DNA of 44,791 nt from positions 1 through 44,791 of the forward strand of contig JAJDTI010000141.1 in NCBI GenBank assembly GCA_022827245.1. The letters run 5' to 3'. The position numbers and the translations under genes were made by a program. Shown here piece after piece: positions 7,163 to 15,329 of the stretch (the stretch's first letter is position 1; each line of letters begins with the position of its first letter). Below the pieces are notes generated by a model. It saw only the letters and a list, made by a program, of their open reading frames with translations, did not search any database and was not told the DNA's origin. The stretch comes from Pseudomonadales bacterium (GTDB lineage: Bacteria; Pseudomonadota; Gammaproteobacteria; Pseudomonadales; Azotimanducaceae).

Positions 7163-9145
7163 ATGAAAGCACTCTTGGCAGGCGCCTGCCTGCTCGCCGC
7201 CGTGGCCGGGCACGCGATACGCGTGGACAACTTCATGCTGCTCGACCAGGACGGCAAGGCGCACGAGCTGTATTACTACTCCGACGCCAGCGCCGTCGTG
7301 CTGATCGTGCAGGGCAACGGCTGCCCCATCGTGCGCAACGCGCTGCCGGACTACCGCGCGGTCAGCGACGTGTACGCGGAGCGTGGCGTGCGCTTCCTGA
7401 TGATCAACTCGAACCTGCAGGACCACCGCGAGTCCATCGCCGCGGAAGCCCGGGAGTGGGAGATCCCGTACCCCATCCTCGTCGACGAGGCCCAGTTGGT
7501 GGGCGAGTCCCTCGGGCTGACGCGGACGGCCGAGGTCATGGTCATCGACCCGCAGCGTTGGGAACTCGTCTATCGCGGCGCCGTCAACGACCGGCTCACC
7601 TACGAGCGGCAGAAGGCGGCGGCCTCGGAACACTACCTGCGCGAAGCCCTGGACGCCGTGCTCGCCGGCGACGCCGTCGCTTTCGAGGAAGGCAACGCGA
7701 GCGCCGCCAAGGGCTGCCTCATCAACCTGCCGGGCGCAGACGCGGACCATGCGCAGATCTCCTACAGCGACACCGTCGCGCCGCTCCTGCGCGACAACTG
7801 CCAGGAGTGTCACCGCCCCGGCGGGATCGCACCCTGGGCCATGACCGGCTATCCGATGGTGCGCGGCTTCGCGCCGATGATCCGCGAGGTCCTCCGCACG
7901 AAACGCATGCCGCCGTGGCACGCGGACCCGCACGTCGGGACGTGGAAGAACGACCGCGGCCTGTCGGTGGAGGAACGCCAGACCCTGGTGCACTGGGTCG
8001 AGGCGGGCGCCCCGCGCGGCACCGGTCCGGACCCGCTGGCCGAGGCCGTGGAAGAGGCGCCCGAGTGGCCGCTGGGCGAGCCGGATCTCATCGTCGAGAT
8101 ACCGCCATTCGAGGTGGCGGCCTCCGGGATCGTCGAGTACCAGTTCCCCGTCGTCGCGAACCCGCTGGACCGGGACGTCTGGGTGCGGGCCATGGCGATC
8201 GATCCCGGCGTGACCGAGGTCGTGCACCACGTCCTCGTCGGTACGACCGACCCCGGCCAGGGGATGAAGTACTCCGGTGAGAGCCTGATGAACAACTACC
8301 TCGGCGGCTACGCGCCGGGCACGGGACCGCAGGTCATGCCCGAGGGGACGGGGGTGTTCGTCCCGAAGGACGTCGGGTTCCTGTTCCAGATGCACTACAC
8401 ACCCTACGGCAAGGTCGTCACGGACCGCACGCGCATGGGCCTCTACTTCCATGACGAACCGCCGGCCAACTTCCTGCGCCACAGCGTGGCCCTCAATCCG
8501 ACGATCCGGATCCCGGCCCATGCGCGGGACCACGAGGAGTCCGCCTACTTCGAGTTCTACCGCGACGCGGTCCTCTACCAGGTGCTCCCGCACTCCCACT
8601 ACCGGGGCAAGAGCTCGACGTTCGCACTGCGGTACCCGGACGGCAGGGAAGAACTCGTCCTCTCGGTGCCGAACTACGACTTCAACTGGCAGCGGGGCTA
8701 CGAGTTCGTGAAGCCGCGCATGCTGCCGGCGGGCACCAGGCTGATCCACACCACCGTCTACGACAACTCGGTGCAGAACCCGGGCAACCCGGACCCGGCG
8801 CGGGACATTACGTGGGGGCTGTACTCCGAAGACGAGATGCTCTACGGCGACTTCGTCTTCAGTTGGGTCGAAGAGACGTCCGACCGCCCGATTGACGACC
8901 CGGAGCGCACCGAGGCCGTGCAGACGGTGGGCTTCCTGGACCGCGACCGCGACGGCAGCGTTCGCCTGGACGAGGTGCCGGGGGACATGCGCGAGGAGTT
9001 CGTGAAGGCGCTCGAGCAGGGCGACCGGGACGGGAACGGCGCGCTGGACCAGGCGGAGTACTGGGCGGTGACGCAGGCGCAGGCAAAGGCCAGGGCGCAG
9101 CGTACGGCCCAGGCTGCCGAGGACGCGTCCGCGGCGGGAGAGTAG
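7163..9145 (+). CDS. Secreted redoxin - cytochrome c - type II copper monooxygenase-like fusion with EF hands
   Basis: This is a 660-residue exported fusion. A signal peptide (MKALLAGACLLAAVAGHA) is followed by a thioredoxin/peroxiredoxin-like domain with one cysteine in GNGCPIVRNA. Next is a heme c motif CQECH at residues 213-217, with MPPWHADP following. The rest resembles the copper ascorbate-dependent monooxygenase fold (PHM/DBH type). Copper ligands can be placed at HH 355-356, H411 (FQMHYTPYG), HSH 477-479 and M559 (DEMLYGD), a complete set by analogy to PHM. Two EF-hand loops end the protein (from D593 and D621). AAGGAGGA at 7149-7156 gives a strong ribosome site for ATG 7163. It probably works in the periplasm as a heme/copper oxidoreductase; the substrate is unknown. 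Confidence 0.85.
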   Translation: MKALLAGACLLAAVAGHAIRVDNFMLLDQDGKAHELYYYSDASAVVLIVQGNGCPIVRNALPDYRAVSDVYAERGVRFLMINSNLQDHRESIAAEAREWEIPYPILVDEAQLVGESLGLTRTAEVMVIDPQRWELVYRGAVNDRLTYERQKAAASEHYLREALDAVLAGDAVAFEEGNASAAKGCLINLPGADADHAQISYSDTVAPLLRDNCQECHRPGGIAPWAMTGYPMVRGFAPMIREVLRTKRMPPWHADPHVGTWKNDRGLSVEERQTLVHWVEAGAPRGTGPDPLAEAVEEAPEWPLGEPDLIVEIPPFEVAASGIVEYQFPVVANPLDRDVWVRAMAIDPGVTEVVHHVLVGTTDPGQGMKYSGESLMNNYLGGYAPGTGPQVMPEGTGVFVPKDVGFLFQMHYTPYGKVVTDRTRMGLYFHDEPPANFLRHSVALNPTIRIPAHARDHEESAYFEFYRDAVLYQVLPHSHYRGKSSTFALRYPDGREELVLSVPNYDFNWQRGYEFVKPRMLPAGTRLIHTTVYDNSVQNPGNPDPARDITWGLYSEDEMLYGDFVFSWVEETSDRPIDDPERTEAVQTVGFLDRDRDGSVRLDEVPGDMREEFVKALEQGDRDGNGALDQAEYWAVTQAQAKARAQRTAQAAEDASAAGE

Positions 9146-9178
9146 CGCCGCGCGCGGCGCGGTTTGCGGCCAAGGGCG

Positions 9179-11368
9179 ATGCAACCGGCCGCACCCGCCG
9201 TCAGGGACCTCGTGCTCGTCGGCGCGGGGCACAGCCATGTGCAGGTGCTGCGGCGCTTCGGCATGCGACCGGAGCCGGGCATCCGGCTCACGGTCATCGC
9301 CCGGGAGGTCCACACGCCGTATTCGGGCATGCTGCCGGGCCACGTCGCGGGCCGCTACGACCGGGACGGGATGCACATCGACGTGGCGCGGCTCGCCCGC
9401 TTCGCCGATGCCCGACTGATCCCTTCGGAAGTCACGGGCCTCGATCTCGACGGGCAGCGCGTGCTCATGGGGGACCGCCCGCCGCTTCGTTACGACATCC
9501 TGTCCCTCAACACCGGGGGCGTACCGGGGGAGGGCTACGCGCTACGGAGCTCCGTCACCCCGGTCAAGCCCATCGGCCGCTTCCTGCCGCGGTGGAACGC
9601 GGTCTGCGAGGAGCTGGCGCGACGGCCCATGCGACTCCTGCTCGTGGGCGGAGGCCCCGGCAGCGTCGAACTCGCGCTCGCCATGCGAGCGCGCTTTCCG
9701 GATACGGCGCGATGCACGCTGGTGACGGCGGACCCGCAACTCCTGGTGGAGCACGCGCGCGCCGTGCGGCGCAGGCTCACTGCGCTCCTGTCCGCCCGCG
9801 AGGTCGGGGTCCACACGGACTTCTTCGTCGAAGCCGTGGAGGAAGACCACGTCCGCGCGCGCGACGGGCGCGTGCTGCCGCACGACCACGTGTTCTGGGT
9901 GACGGGGGTCGAGCCATTCGCGGCGTTCCGGAACAGCGGTCTGGCCACGGACCCCGACGGTTTCGTGGAGGTGAACGACACGCTCCAGTCCACGTCGCAT
10001 CCGGACGTCTTCGCGGCGGGAGATGCGGCCGGCATGCGGGGGTCGCCGCGGCCGAAGTCCGGCGTCTTCGCGGTGCGGCAGGGTCCCGCGCTGGCCGACA
10101 ACCTCCGTCGGCACGCCCTCGGCCGGCCGCTCAGGCGTTACCGGGCCCAGCGTCAGGCCCTCGCCCTGATCGGTACCGCGGACGGTCGCGCCGTCGCCTC
10201 CCGGGGTCCGTGGCATGCATCGGGCCGCTGGGTGTGGGTCTGGAAGGACTGGATCGACCGGCGTTTCATGCGCCGCTTCCAGGAACTGCCGGAGATGGAG
10301 ACGGCCGCTCCCACACTGGCGCCGGCGCTGGGCGTCGACGCCCCGGACGCGATGCGCTGCGGGGGCTGCGGCGCCAAGCTCGGCGCGGACCTGCTCGAGC
10401 GCGTCCTGCGGCGGTTGCCGGTCCGTCCGGATCCGGACGTGGTGCAGGGCATCGGTGACGATGCCGCGATCGTGCGGCTGCAGTCGTCCACGCTCGCCAT
10501 GACCTGCGACGGCTTCCGGGCGATGGTGGACGACCCCTGGCGCTTCGGGCGCATCGCGGCGCATCACGCGATGAACGACCTGTTCGCCATGAATGCGCTG
10601 CCACGCCACGCGCTGGCCCTCGTCACGGTGCCGGTGATGGCGGATGCGCTGATGGAGGAAGACCTCCACCAGGTCATGGCCGGGGCCGTCTCCGTGTTCC
10701 ACGCACACGACGTCACGCTGGCCGGCGGGCACTCCGCCGAGGGCGCGGAGCTCTCGGTGGGGTTCGCGGTGACCGGCGCCGCCCCCGGCGACGTGCTCAC
10801 AAAGGGAGGCATGCAACCCGGCCAGCGCCTCGTGCTCACAAAGCCGATCGGCACGGGTGCGCTCCTGGCCGGAGCCATGCAGGGACGCACCTCCGGGCGC
10901 GACCTGGTCGCGACGCTCGACCTGATGGATGCATCGAGCGCCGCCGCGGCCCGGGTCCTGGTCGAGCACGGCGCGACGGCGTGTACCGACGTCACCGGCT
11001 TCGGGCTCGCCGGGCACCTGTCCGAAATGACCAGGGCTTCCGGGGCGGCCGCGCGGCTGCGGCTCCGCGCCGTACCGATGGTGCCGGCGGCCCTGGCGCT
11101 GATGGAGGAGGGCGTGCAGAGTTCGCTGCAGCCCAACAACGAGCAAGCCCTCGACGACTTCGCGGTGCGCGGGTGCATGCCCGACGATCCGCGCCTGCGC
11201 CTGCTCGCGGACCCGCAGACCGCCGGCGGGTTGCTGGCGGGCGTGCCCGCCGCGGCCGCGGACGCCTGCGTCGCGGCGCTGCGGGCCGCGGGTTACGCCG
11301 ACAGTGCGATCATTGGCGACGTGATGCCGGAGGGACTGTCGGTGATCGAGGCGGGGACCGCACCGTGA
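9179..11368 (+). CDS. selD: Selenide, water dikinase SelD fused to an N-terminal FAD/NAD(P) oxidoreductase
   Basis: SelD makes selenophosphate from selenide and ATP for tRNA-Sec charging or selenouridine. Here it is the C-terminal half of a 729-residue fusion. Residues about 10-340 are an NDH-2/pyridine-nucleotide oxidoreductase domain with the dinucleotide motif LVLVGAGHSHVQVL, a second one LLLVGGGPGSVELAL, and the flavin-site VFAAGDAAGM. SelD begins around MRCGGCGAKLGADLLE; C397 and K400 align with the catalytic Cys17/Lys20 pair of E. coli, so the enzyme uses Cys, not Sec. GIGDDAAIV, TDVTGFGLAGHL and LLADPQTAGGLL are diagnostic. ATG 9179 is preferred over 9164 because AAGGG lies just before it. 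It overlaps the DsbA-like gene by four bases (GTGA). selA, selB and selC lie 20-27 kb to the right. Confidence 0.93.
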   Translation: MQPAAPAVRDLVLVGAGHSHVQVLRRFGMRPEPGIRLTVIAREVHTPYSGMLPGHVAGRYDRDGMHIDVARLARFADARLIPSEVTGLDLDGQRVLMGDRPPLRYDILSLNTGGVPGEGYALRSSVTPVKPIGRFLPRWNAVCEELARRPMRLLLVGGGPGSVELALAMRARFPDTARCTLVTADPQLLVEHARAVRRRLTALLSAREVGVHTDFFVEAVEEDHVRARDGRVLPHDHVFWVTGVEPFAAFRNSGLATDPDGFVEVNDTLQSTSHPDVFAAGDAAGMRGSPRPKSGVFAVRQGPALADNLRRHALGRPLRRYRAQRQALALIGTADGRAVASRGPWHASGRWVWVWKDWIDRRFMRRFQELPEMETAAPTLAPALGVDAPDAMRCGGCGAKLGADLLERVLRRLPVRPDPDVVQGIGDDAAIVRLQSSTLAMTCDGFRAMVDDPWRFGRIAAHHAMNDLFAMNALPRHALALVTVPVMADALMEEDLHQVMAGAVSVFHAHDVTLAGGHSAEGAELSVGFAVTGAAPGDVLTKGGMQPGQRLVLTKPIGTGALLAGAMQGRTSGRDLVATLDLMDASSAAAARVLVEHGATACTDVTGFGLAGHLSEMTRASGAAARLRLRAVPMVPAALALMEEGVQSSLQPNNEQALDDFAVRGCMPDDPRLRLLADPQTAGGLLAGVPAAAADACVAALRAAGYADSAIIGDVMPEGLSVIEAGTAP

Positions 11369-11982
11369 ACCCGGCCGTGCGGTTCGTGACGGACCCGATG
11401 TGCTCGTGGTGCTGGGGCACGACACCGCACTTCGAGGCCGCGATGGAAGCCCTCGCCGATCGCGTGACGTTCGACATCGTGCTCGGCGGGATCAACGTCC
11501 ACAGCACGAAAGCCGTCGGGGCGTACGGACGCGAACGCCTGAACGTGCTGTGGGACGAGGTGACGACGGTCACGGGGCAGTTCTTCTCGCACCGGCTGCC
11601 GGAGGGCACGGTCTACAACAGCCTGCTGCCCTGTCTCGCCGCCGAGGCCATGCGCGACGCGCGCGGCGCGCCGCCCATCGGCTACACGCACCGCCTCCAG
11701 CAGCGCTTCTTCGCCGAGGGCGCCAACGTCAACGACCTCGACACGCTCCTCGCCACCGGGGAGGAGTTCGACGTGCCGCGTGACACCTTGCGGCCCCTGA
11801 TGGATTCCGAGGCTGTCCGGCAGCGCGTCCGGTGGGGCTTCGAGACGGCGCGCCAGTACGGCACGAACGCCCTCCCGAGCGTGCTGGTGAGCCCCGACGA
11901 CGCCGACTTCCGCCTCTTCGCGGGAGGATACGTGGACTCGGCCCGCCTGATCGAAGACCTCGAGACCTGGCTGGCGGGGTAG
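11365..11982 (+). CDS. DsbA-family thiol oxidoreductase-like protein
   Basis: The 205-residue product begins with a beta strand and FVTDPMCSWCWGTTPHFE, so the redox centre is CSWC. A helical insertion and the cis-proline strand GTNALPSVLVSP complete a thioredoxin/DsbA fold (the FrnE/2-hydroxychromene isomerase branch of the superfamily). No signal peptide is seen, which suggests a cytoplasmic role. It starts at GTG 11365, overlapping the stop of the SelD fusion (GTGA), so the two are translationally coupled. A role in thiol or selenium redox chemistry together with the fused SelD is an inference from that coupling alone. Confidence 0.85.
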   Translation: MNPAVRFVTDPMCSWCWGTTPHFEAAMEALADRVTFDIVLGGINVHSTKAVGAYGRERLNVLWDEVTTVTGQFFSHRLPEGTVYNSLLPCLAAEAMRDARGAPPIGYTHRLQQRFFAEGANVNDLDTLLATGEEFDVPRDTLRPLMDSEAVRQRVRWGFETARQYGTNALPSVLVSPDDADFRLFAGGYVDSARLIEDLETWLAG

Positions 11983-12009
11983 GGTCTCCGTATGTGTGCA
12001 TCGTCCATA

Positions 12010-12043
12010 TAACTCTACTTTACTCATGAGTAATTTAGAGTTA
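12010..12043. promoter_or_regulatory. 34-bp AT-rich palindrome, probable operator of the DUF4143 ATPase gene
   Basis: The outer arms TAACTCTA (12010-12017) and TAGAGTTA (12036-12043) are exact inverted copies, and the centre TTACTCATGAGTAA is itself a perfect palindrome. Over the whole 34 bases, 15 of 17 positions pair. Its low GC stands out against the surroundings. A TATAAC at 12008-12013 could be a -10 element overlapped by the left arm, which would suit a repressor site. The centre lies 53 bases before the ATPase ATG. The binding protein is unknown; a transcript hairpin is the alternative. Confidence 0.65.
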
Positions 12044-12079
12044 AGGTGATTTCACGCAGCTCCTGGGAGATGGCCATAG

Positions 12080-13231
12080 ATGGCGACCAGGTCCCGCTTC
12101 GTGCAGCGTTACCTCGGGGCGGCAGTCGAGGACGATCTCCGGGACAAGATGGTCTTCCTCGGCGGTCCGCGGCAGGTCGGCAAGACCACGCTGGCGCTCT
12201 CGCTGCTGGACGCGGAGGACAGCCGGCACCCGGCGTATCTCAACTGGGACGATCCGCTCGTGCGTCCCGATCTCACTCGGGGCAAGCTGCCGCCCGGTCA
12301 GGCATTGCTGGTTCTCGACGAGGTGCACAAGTTCCCCCGCTGGCGCAACCTCGTCAAAGGGCTCTACGACCGGGAAAGGGGCAACGTCTCCTTCCTGGTG
12401 ACCGGGTCGGCCCGACTCGACCACTATCGCAAGGGTGGCGACTCCCTGCAGGGTCGTTACCATTACCATCGGCTGCATCCGTTCTCCCTGAACGAACTGG
12501 TCGGGACACCTGCGACCGCCTCGGACGTCGACGCGCTGATGCAGTTCGGCGGCTTTCCGGAGCCCCTGTTCGCCGGGAGTACGCGCACCTGGCGGCGTTG
12601 GCAGAGGGAGCGTCTCGCCCGGGTCGTCTACGAGGACCTGCGCGATCTCGAGAGCGTTCGGGACATCGGCCTCGTGGAACTCCTGGTCAACGCGTTGCCG
12701 GAACGCGTCGGCGCGCCCCTGTCCGTGCGCAACCTCAGCGAGGACCTCGGCGTGGCGCACGCCACCGTCGCCCGCTGGCTCGCCATCCTCGAGGCCCTGT
12801 ACGTCTGCTTCCGCATTCCCCCGTTCGGCGCTCCGCGCATCAGGGCGGTGAAGAAGGAGGCGAAGCTCTATCTCTGGGACTGGTCGGAGACCCCGGGACG
12901 GGGCGAGCGCTTCGAAAACCTGGTCGCATGCCAGCTCCTGAAATACTGCCACCACGTGGAGGACACGGAGGGCTACGGCATGGAACTGCGATTCCTCCGG
13001 GACACGGACCGCCGCGAGGTCGACTTCGTGGTGTTGCGCGATGGCGCTCCGCTCTTCGCCGTGGAGTGCAAGTCGGGCGAGAAGTCACCGGGCCGGGCGA
13101 TCGATTACTTCCGGCAGCGTACGGCCATCGCCGACTTCTACCAGGTCCATCTCGGAGAGCGCGATTACGTGTCCGAAGGGACGCGCGTCCTGCCGTTCCG
13201 GACGTTCTGCGCGGAGCTCGGCATGCCCTGA
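12080..13231 (+). CDS. AAA-family ATPase with DUF4143 domain
   Basis: The 383-residue protein has a P-loop GPRQVGKTT at residues 29-37, Walker B ALLVLDEVHK, and a sensor-like FLVTGSARLD. A winged-helix segment follows (LSVRNLSEDLGVAHATVARWL), then a DUF4143 C-terminal region in which REVDFVVLRDG...AVECKSGE resembles the E-D-ExK core of the PD-(D/E)XK nuclease fold. Family members are widespread, often solitary and mobile between genomes; their biological role is not settled. ATG 12080 is chosen, with GGGAG about 11 bases before it. The gene stands alone behind a large palindrome and converges on metX with 19 bases between stops. Autoregulation is possible because the protein carries its own winged helix. 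Confidence 0.9.
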   Translation: MATRSRFVQRYLGAAVEDDLRDKMVFLGGPRQVGKTTLALSLLDAEDSRHPAYLNWDDPLVRPDLTRGKLPPGQALLVLDEVHKFPRWRNLVKGLYDRERGNVSFLVTGSARLDHYRKGGDSLQGRYHYHRLHPFSLNELVGTPATASDVDALMQFGGFPEPLFAGSTRTWRRWQRERLARVVYEDLRDLESVRDIGLVELLVNALPERVGAPLSVRNLSEDLGVAHATVARWLAILEALYVCFRIPPFGAPRIRAVKKEAKLYLWDWSETPGRGERFENLVACQLLKYCHHVEDTEGYGMELRFLRDTDRREVDFVVLRDGAPLFAVECKSGEKSPGRAIDYFRQRTAIADFYQVHLGERDYVSEGTRVLPFRTFCAELGMP

Positions 13232-13250
13232 CGGGCACGAGCCCGTCCGC

Positions 13251-14351
13251 TTACCGGAAGAACTGCGCGACCGCGGGCCGGAAGCGGTCCATGTCGACGA
13301 GGAACGAGTCGTGCCCCTGGACTGACGGGAGCGCCTTGAAATTCACCTCGCCGACGGAGGCCCGCAGGCCTTCGGCAAGTTCCTCCTGCTGCTGCAGGGG
13401 GAACAGGAAGTCCGTCTCCACGCCGATGACCAGCGCACGCTCCGCCTGGACGCGGCCCAACCCGGCCTCGAGGCTGCCGCCGTGGTCGCAGGCGTCGAAC
13501 AGGTCCATGGCCCGCGACAGGTAGAGGTAGCAGTTGGCGTCGAAGGAGCCGACGAACTTCGCCGCGTGCGCCGCCAGGTACGACTCCACCTCGAAGTCGA
13601 TGCCGAAGGGTTCGTGGTCCCCGAGGTCGTCGGTCGCGCGTTCGCGCCCGAACCGCGCGGCCCATTCCACCGCCGAGCGGTAGGAGATCATGCCGAGCTT
13701 GCGGGCGAGACGCATGCCCTGGGCCGGCGGCGCTTCGGGCGCGTATCTCCCCCCCAGCCAGGCCGGATCGGAACGGATCATCTCCCGTTGCAGGGACCTG
13801 ATGGCGATCGAGAAGGGCAGGCTGCGGCAGGCGGAGGAAATCGACAGCAGACCCGTGGCCGTGGACGGGTAGAGCATCGCGAACGCGAGCGCGGTCATCC
13901 CTCCCATCGACGCTCCGACCACGGCGTAGAGCCGCTCGACGCCGAGGGCTTCGAGCACCGCCTGGCCGGCGTGGGCGATGTCCTCCAGGCACAGGACCGG
14001 GAAGTCCAGGCGATAGGGTTCCCCGGTCTCCGGGTTGACGGACGCCGGTCCGGTGGAGCCGAAGCAACTCCCGAGGGAGTTGACGCACACGACGAAGAAG
14101 CGGTCCGTGTCGATGGGCTTGTCCGGCCCGACCATGTCTTCCCACCAGCCGGTGCTCGGGTCCCGCGGCGAAGAGGCCGCGTGCGCGGAGGGCGACAGCC
14201 CCGTGAAGAGCAGCACCGCGTTGTCGCGCGCCGCGGAGAGTTCGCCCCAGGTCTCGTAGGCGAGGGTCACCGCCGGCAGCGAGCCGTGCATCATGTGGAA
14301 CGGGCCGTCGAGCTCGAGGTAACGCCGCGCGTCGGTCATGGGTCCGGTCAT
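13251..14351 (-). CDS. metX: Homoserine O-acyltransferase, MetX type
   Basis: MetX activates homoserine with acetyl-CoA or succinyl-CoA for methionine synthesis in the cytoplasm. The 366-residue alpha/beta hydrolase has LAYETWGEL, the oxyanion region NSLGSCFGSTGPASVNP, the nucleophile S148 in GASMGGM, an Asp in GVETDFLFP and the catalytic His in GHDSF near the end. The GSCFGSTGPAS form differs from the GG-containing form of classic acetyl-transferases and occurs in proteobacterial MetX proteins annotated as succinyl-transferases, so acyl specificity is open. GTG/ATG choice: ATG 14351 overlaps the stop of the upstream gene by four bases (ATGA), implying coupling; ATG 14339 is the alternative. 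It ends a three-gene minus-strand unit. Confidence 0.93.
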   Translation of the reverse strand: MTGPMTDARRYLELDGPFHMMHGSLPAVTLAYETWGELSAARDNAVLLFTGLSPSAHAASSPRDPSTGWWEDMVGPDKPIDTDRFFVVCVNSLGSCFGSTGPASVNPETGEPYRLDFPVLCLEDIAHAGQAVLEALGVERLYAVVGASMGGMTALAFAMLYPSTATGLLSISSACRSLPFSIAIRSLQREMIRSDPAWLGGRYAPEAPPAQGMRLARKLGMISYRSAVEWAARFGRERATDDLGDHEPFGIDFEVESYLAAHAAKFVGSFDANCYLYLSRAMDLFDACDHGGSLEAGLGRVQAERALVIGVETDFLFPLQQQEELAEGLRASVGEVNFKALPSVQGHDSFLVDMDRFRPAVAQFFR

Positions 14352-15325
14352 GGATGGTACGGCGTCATGAAATAGCAGAGGCAGTCCTGCTGCGCCACGG
14401 AGATGTCGCGCGTGTACATGGACGGGTAGACCGGCTCGCGCAGCAGCACGTCGGCCCCGCGCAGCTCGAAGTAGAACTCCGTCAGGTCGGCCCCCGAGAC
14501 GTCGGTGGCGCGGAGCCCGATGCCTGTGGCTCCCGTCGGCCGGCGGGCGAACAGGTTGCCCGCCTCGAGCCGTTCGAAGTTGTACCGCTCGAGCTCCGCG
14601 CGCAGGGCGAGGGGCGCGTCCGCGGTGAAGTCGGCGTCGCCGTCCTCGATCGTGACGCGCACCTCGTTGCGGTAGACGGTCAACTCGGCGAAAGACGCTT
14701 CCGGGATCTCGCGCCACTCCGCCGCCGCCCGCAGGTAGGCCGCCGCGCGGCGAGCGCTTCCCGGGTCGCCGACCCGGCCGGTCTCGAGCGTCACGGCGGG
14801 GCAGAACTCCGTGAAACGTTCGGTCTGGATCCCGTCCCGATGCTGCGCGAGCAGGGCGAGGCGCGAGAACGCGAGGGCCGCCCCGAGGCACTGGGCGCCC
14901 AGGTCCGTGAGGACGCTGTAGTGCGGGTTCGCGCCGGTGTTGTTGTGGAGGTCGATCGCGAGGCGCGGCTGCGCTTCCATGGCGTAGTGGGTCACCTGCC
15001 GTGCCAGCCGGGCCTCCGGCGAGTCGCCGCCGTTCCAGGCGCGGTTGAAGTCGCGCTGATGTGCGAGGGTGCGTTCACCGGTCCGCGCGGCTTCCACGTT
15101 GCCGACGTACAACAGCATCGGTGGCGCCCCGCGCCCCGCGAGGAACATGCGCACGCCGTCCCATCCCGAGACTTCGTTGCCGTGCTGCAGGACCGACACG
15201 AACAGCGGGTCCGGCAGGCCCCGGCTCAGATCGAACAGCGTCGGTCCGCCGAGGGCGTCGAACAGCTTCGGCGCCGGGCAGTCGAGGAGGTCGTCCGCCA
15301 GGGTGTAGCGCGTGGTCAGGCGCAC
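14348..15325 (-). CDS. M14-family zinc carboxypeptidase-like protein (succinylglutamate desuccinylase/aspartoacylase type)
   Basis: The 325-residue protein carries the zinc triad pattern of the M14 AstE/AspA branch: HGNE (His and Glu ligands) near residue 48 and the third ligand in AIDLHNNTGANPHYS. A conserved Glu lies in TLETGRVGDP. Such enzymes remove acyl or aminoacyl groups from small amidated amino acids. It starts at GTG 15325, four bases after the stop of the glutamate-cysteine-ligase-like gene, and overlaps metX by four bases. A ligase and an amidohydrolase side by side suggest that one makes and the other trims a small glutamyl or related amide; this is inference. No signal peptide is visible. 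Confidence 0.85.
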   Translation of the reverse strand: MRLTTRYTLADDLLDCPAPKLFDALGGPTLFDLSRGLPDPLFVSVLQHGNEVSGWDGVRMFLAGRGAPPMLLYVGNVEAARTGERTLAHQRDFNRAWNGGDSPEARLARQVTHYAMEAQPRLAIDLHNNTGANPHYSVLTDLGAQCLGAALAFSRLALLAQHRDGIQTERFTEFCPAVTLETGRVGDPGSARRAAAYLRAAAEWREIPEASFAELTVYRNEVRVTIEDGDADFTADAPLALRAELERYNFERLEAGNLFARRPTGATGIGLRATDVSGADLTEFYFELRGADVLLREPVYPSMYTRDISVAQQDCLCYFMTPYHP

Positions 15326-15329
15326 GAAG

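Noticed and set aside
6854-9376. Long minus-strand frame opposite the copper-monooxygenase fusion
   Set aside because: It mirrors the plus-strand codons, has no motif, and the plus strand carries clear domains and a strong ribosome site.
10358-10378. Possible selenocysteine in the SelD active site
   Set aside because: The codons at the catalytic position are TGC (Cys), with no in-frame TGA.
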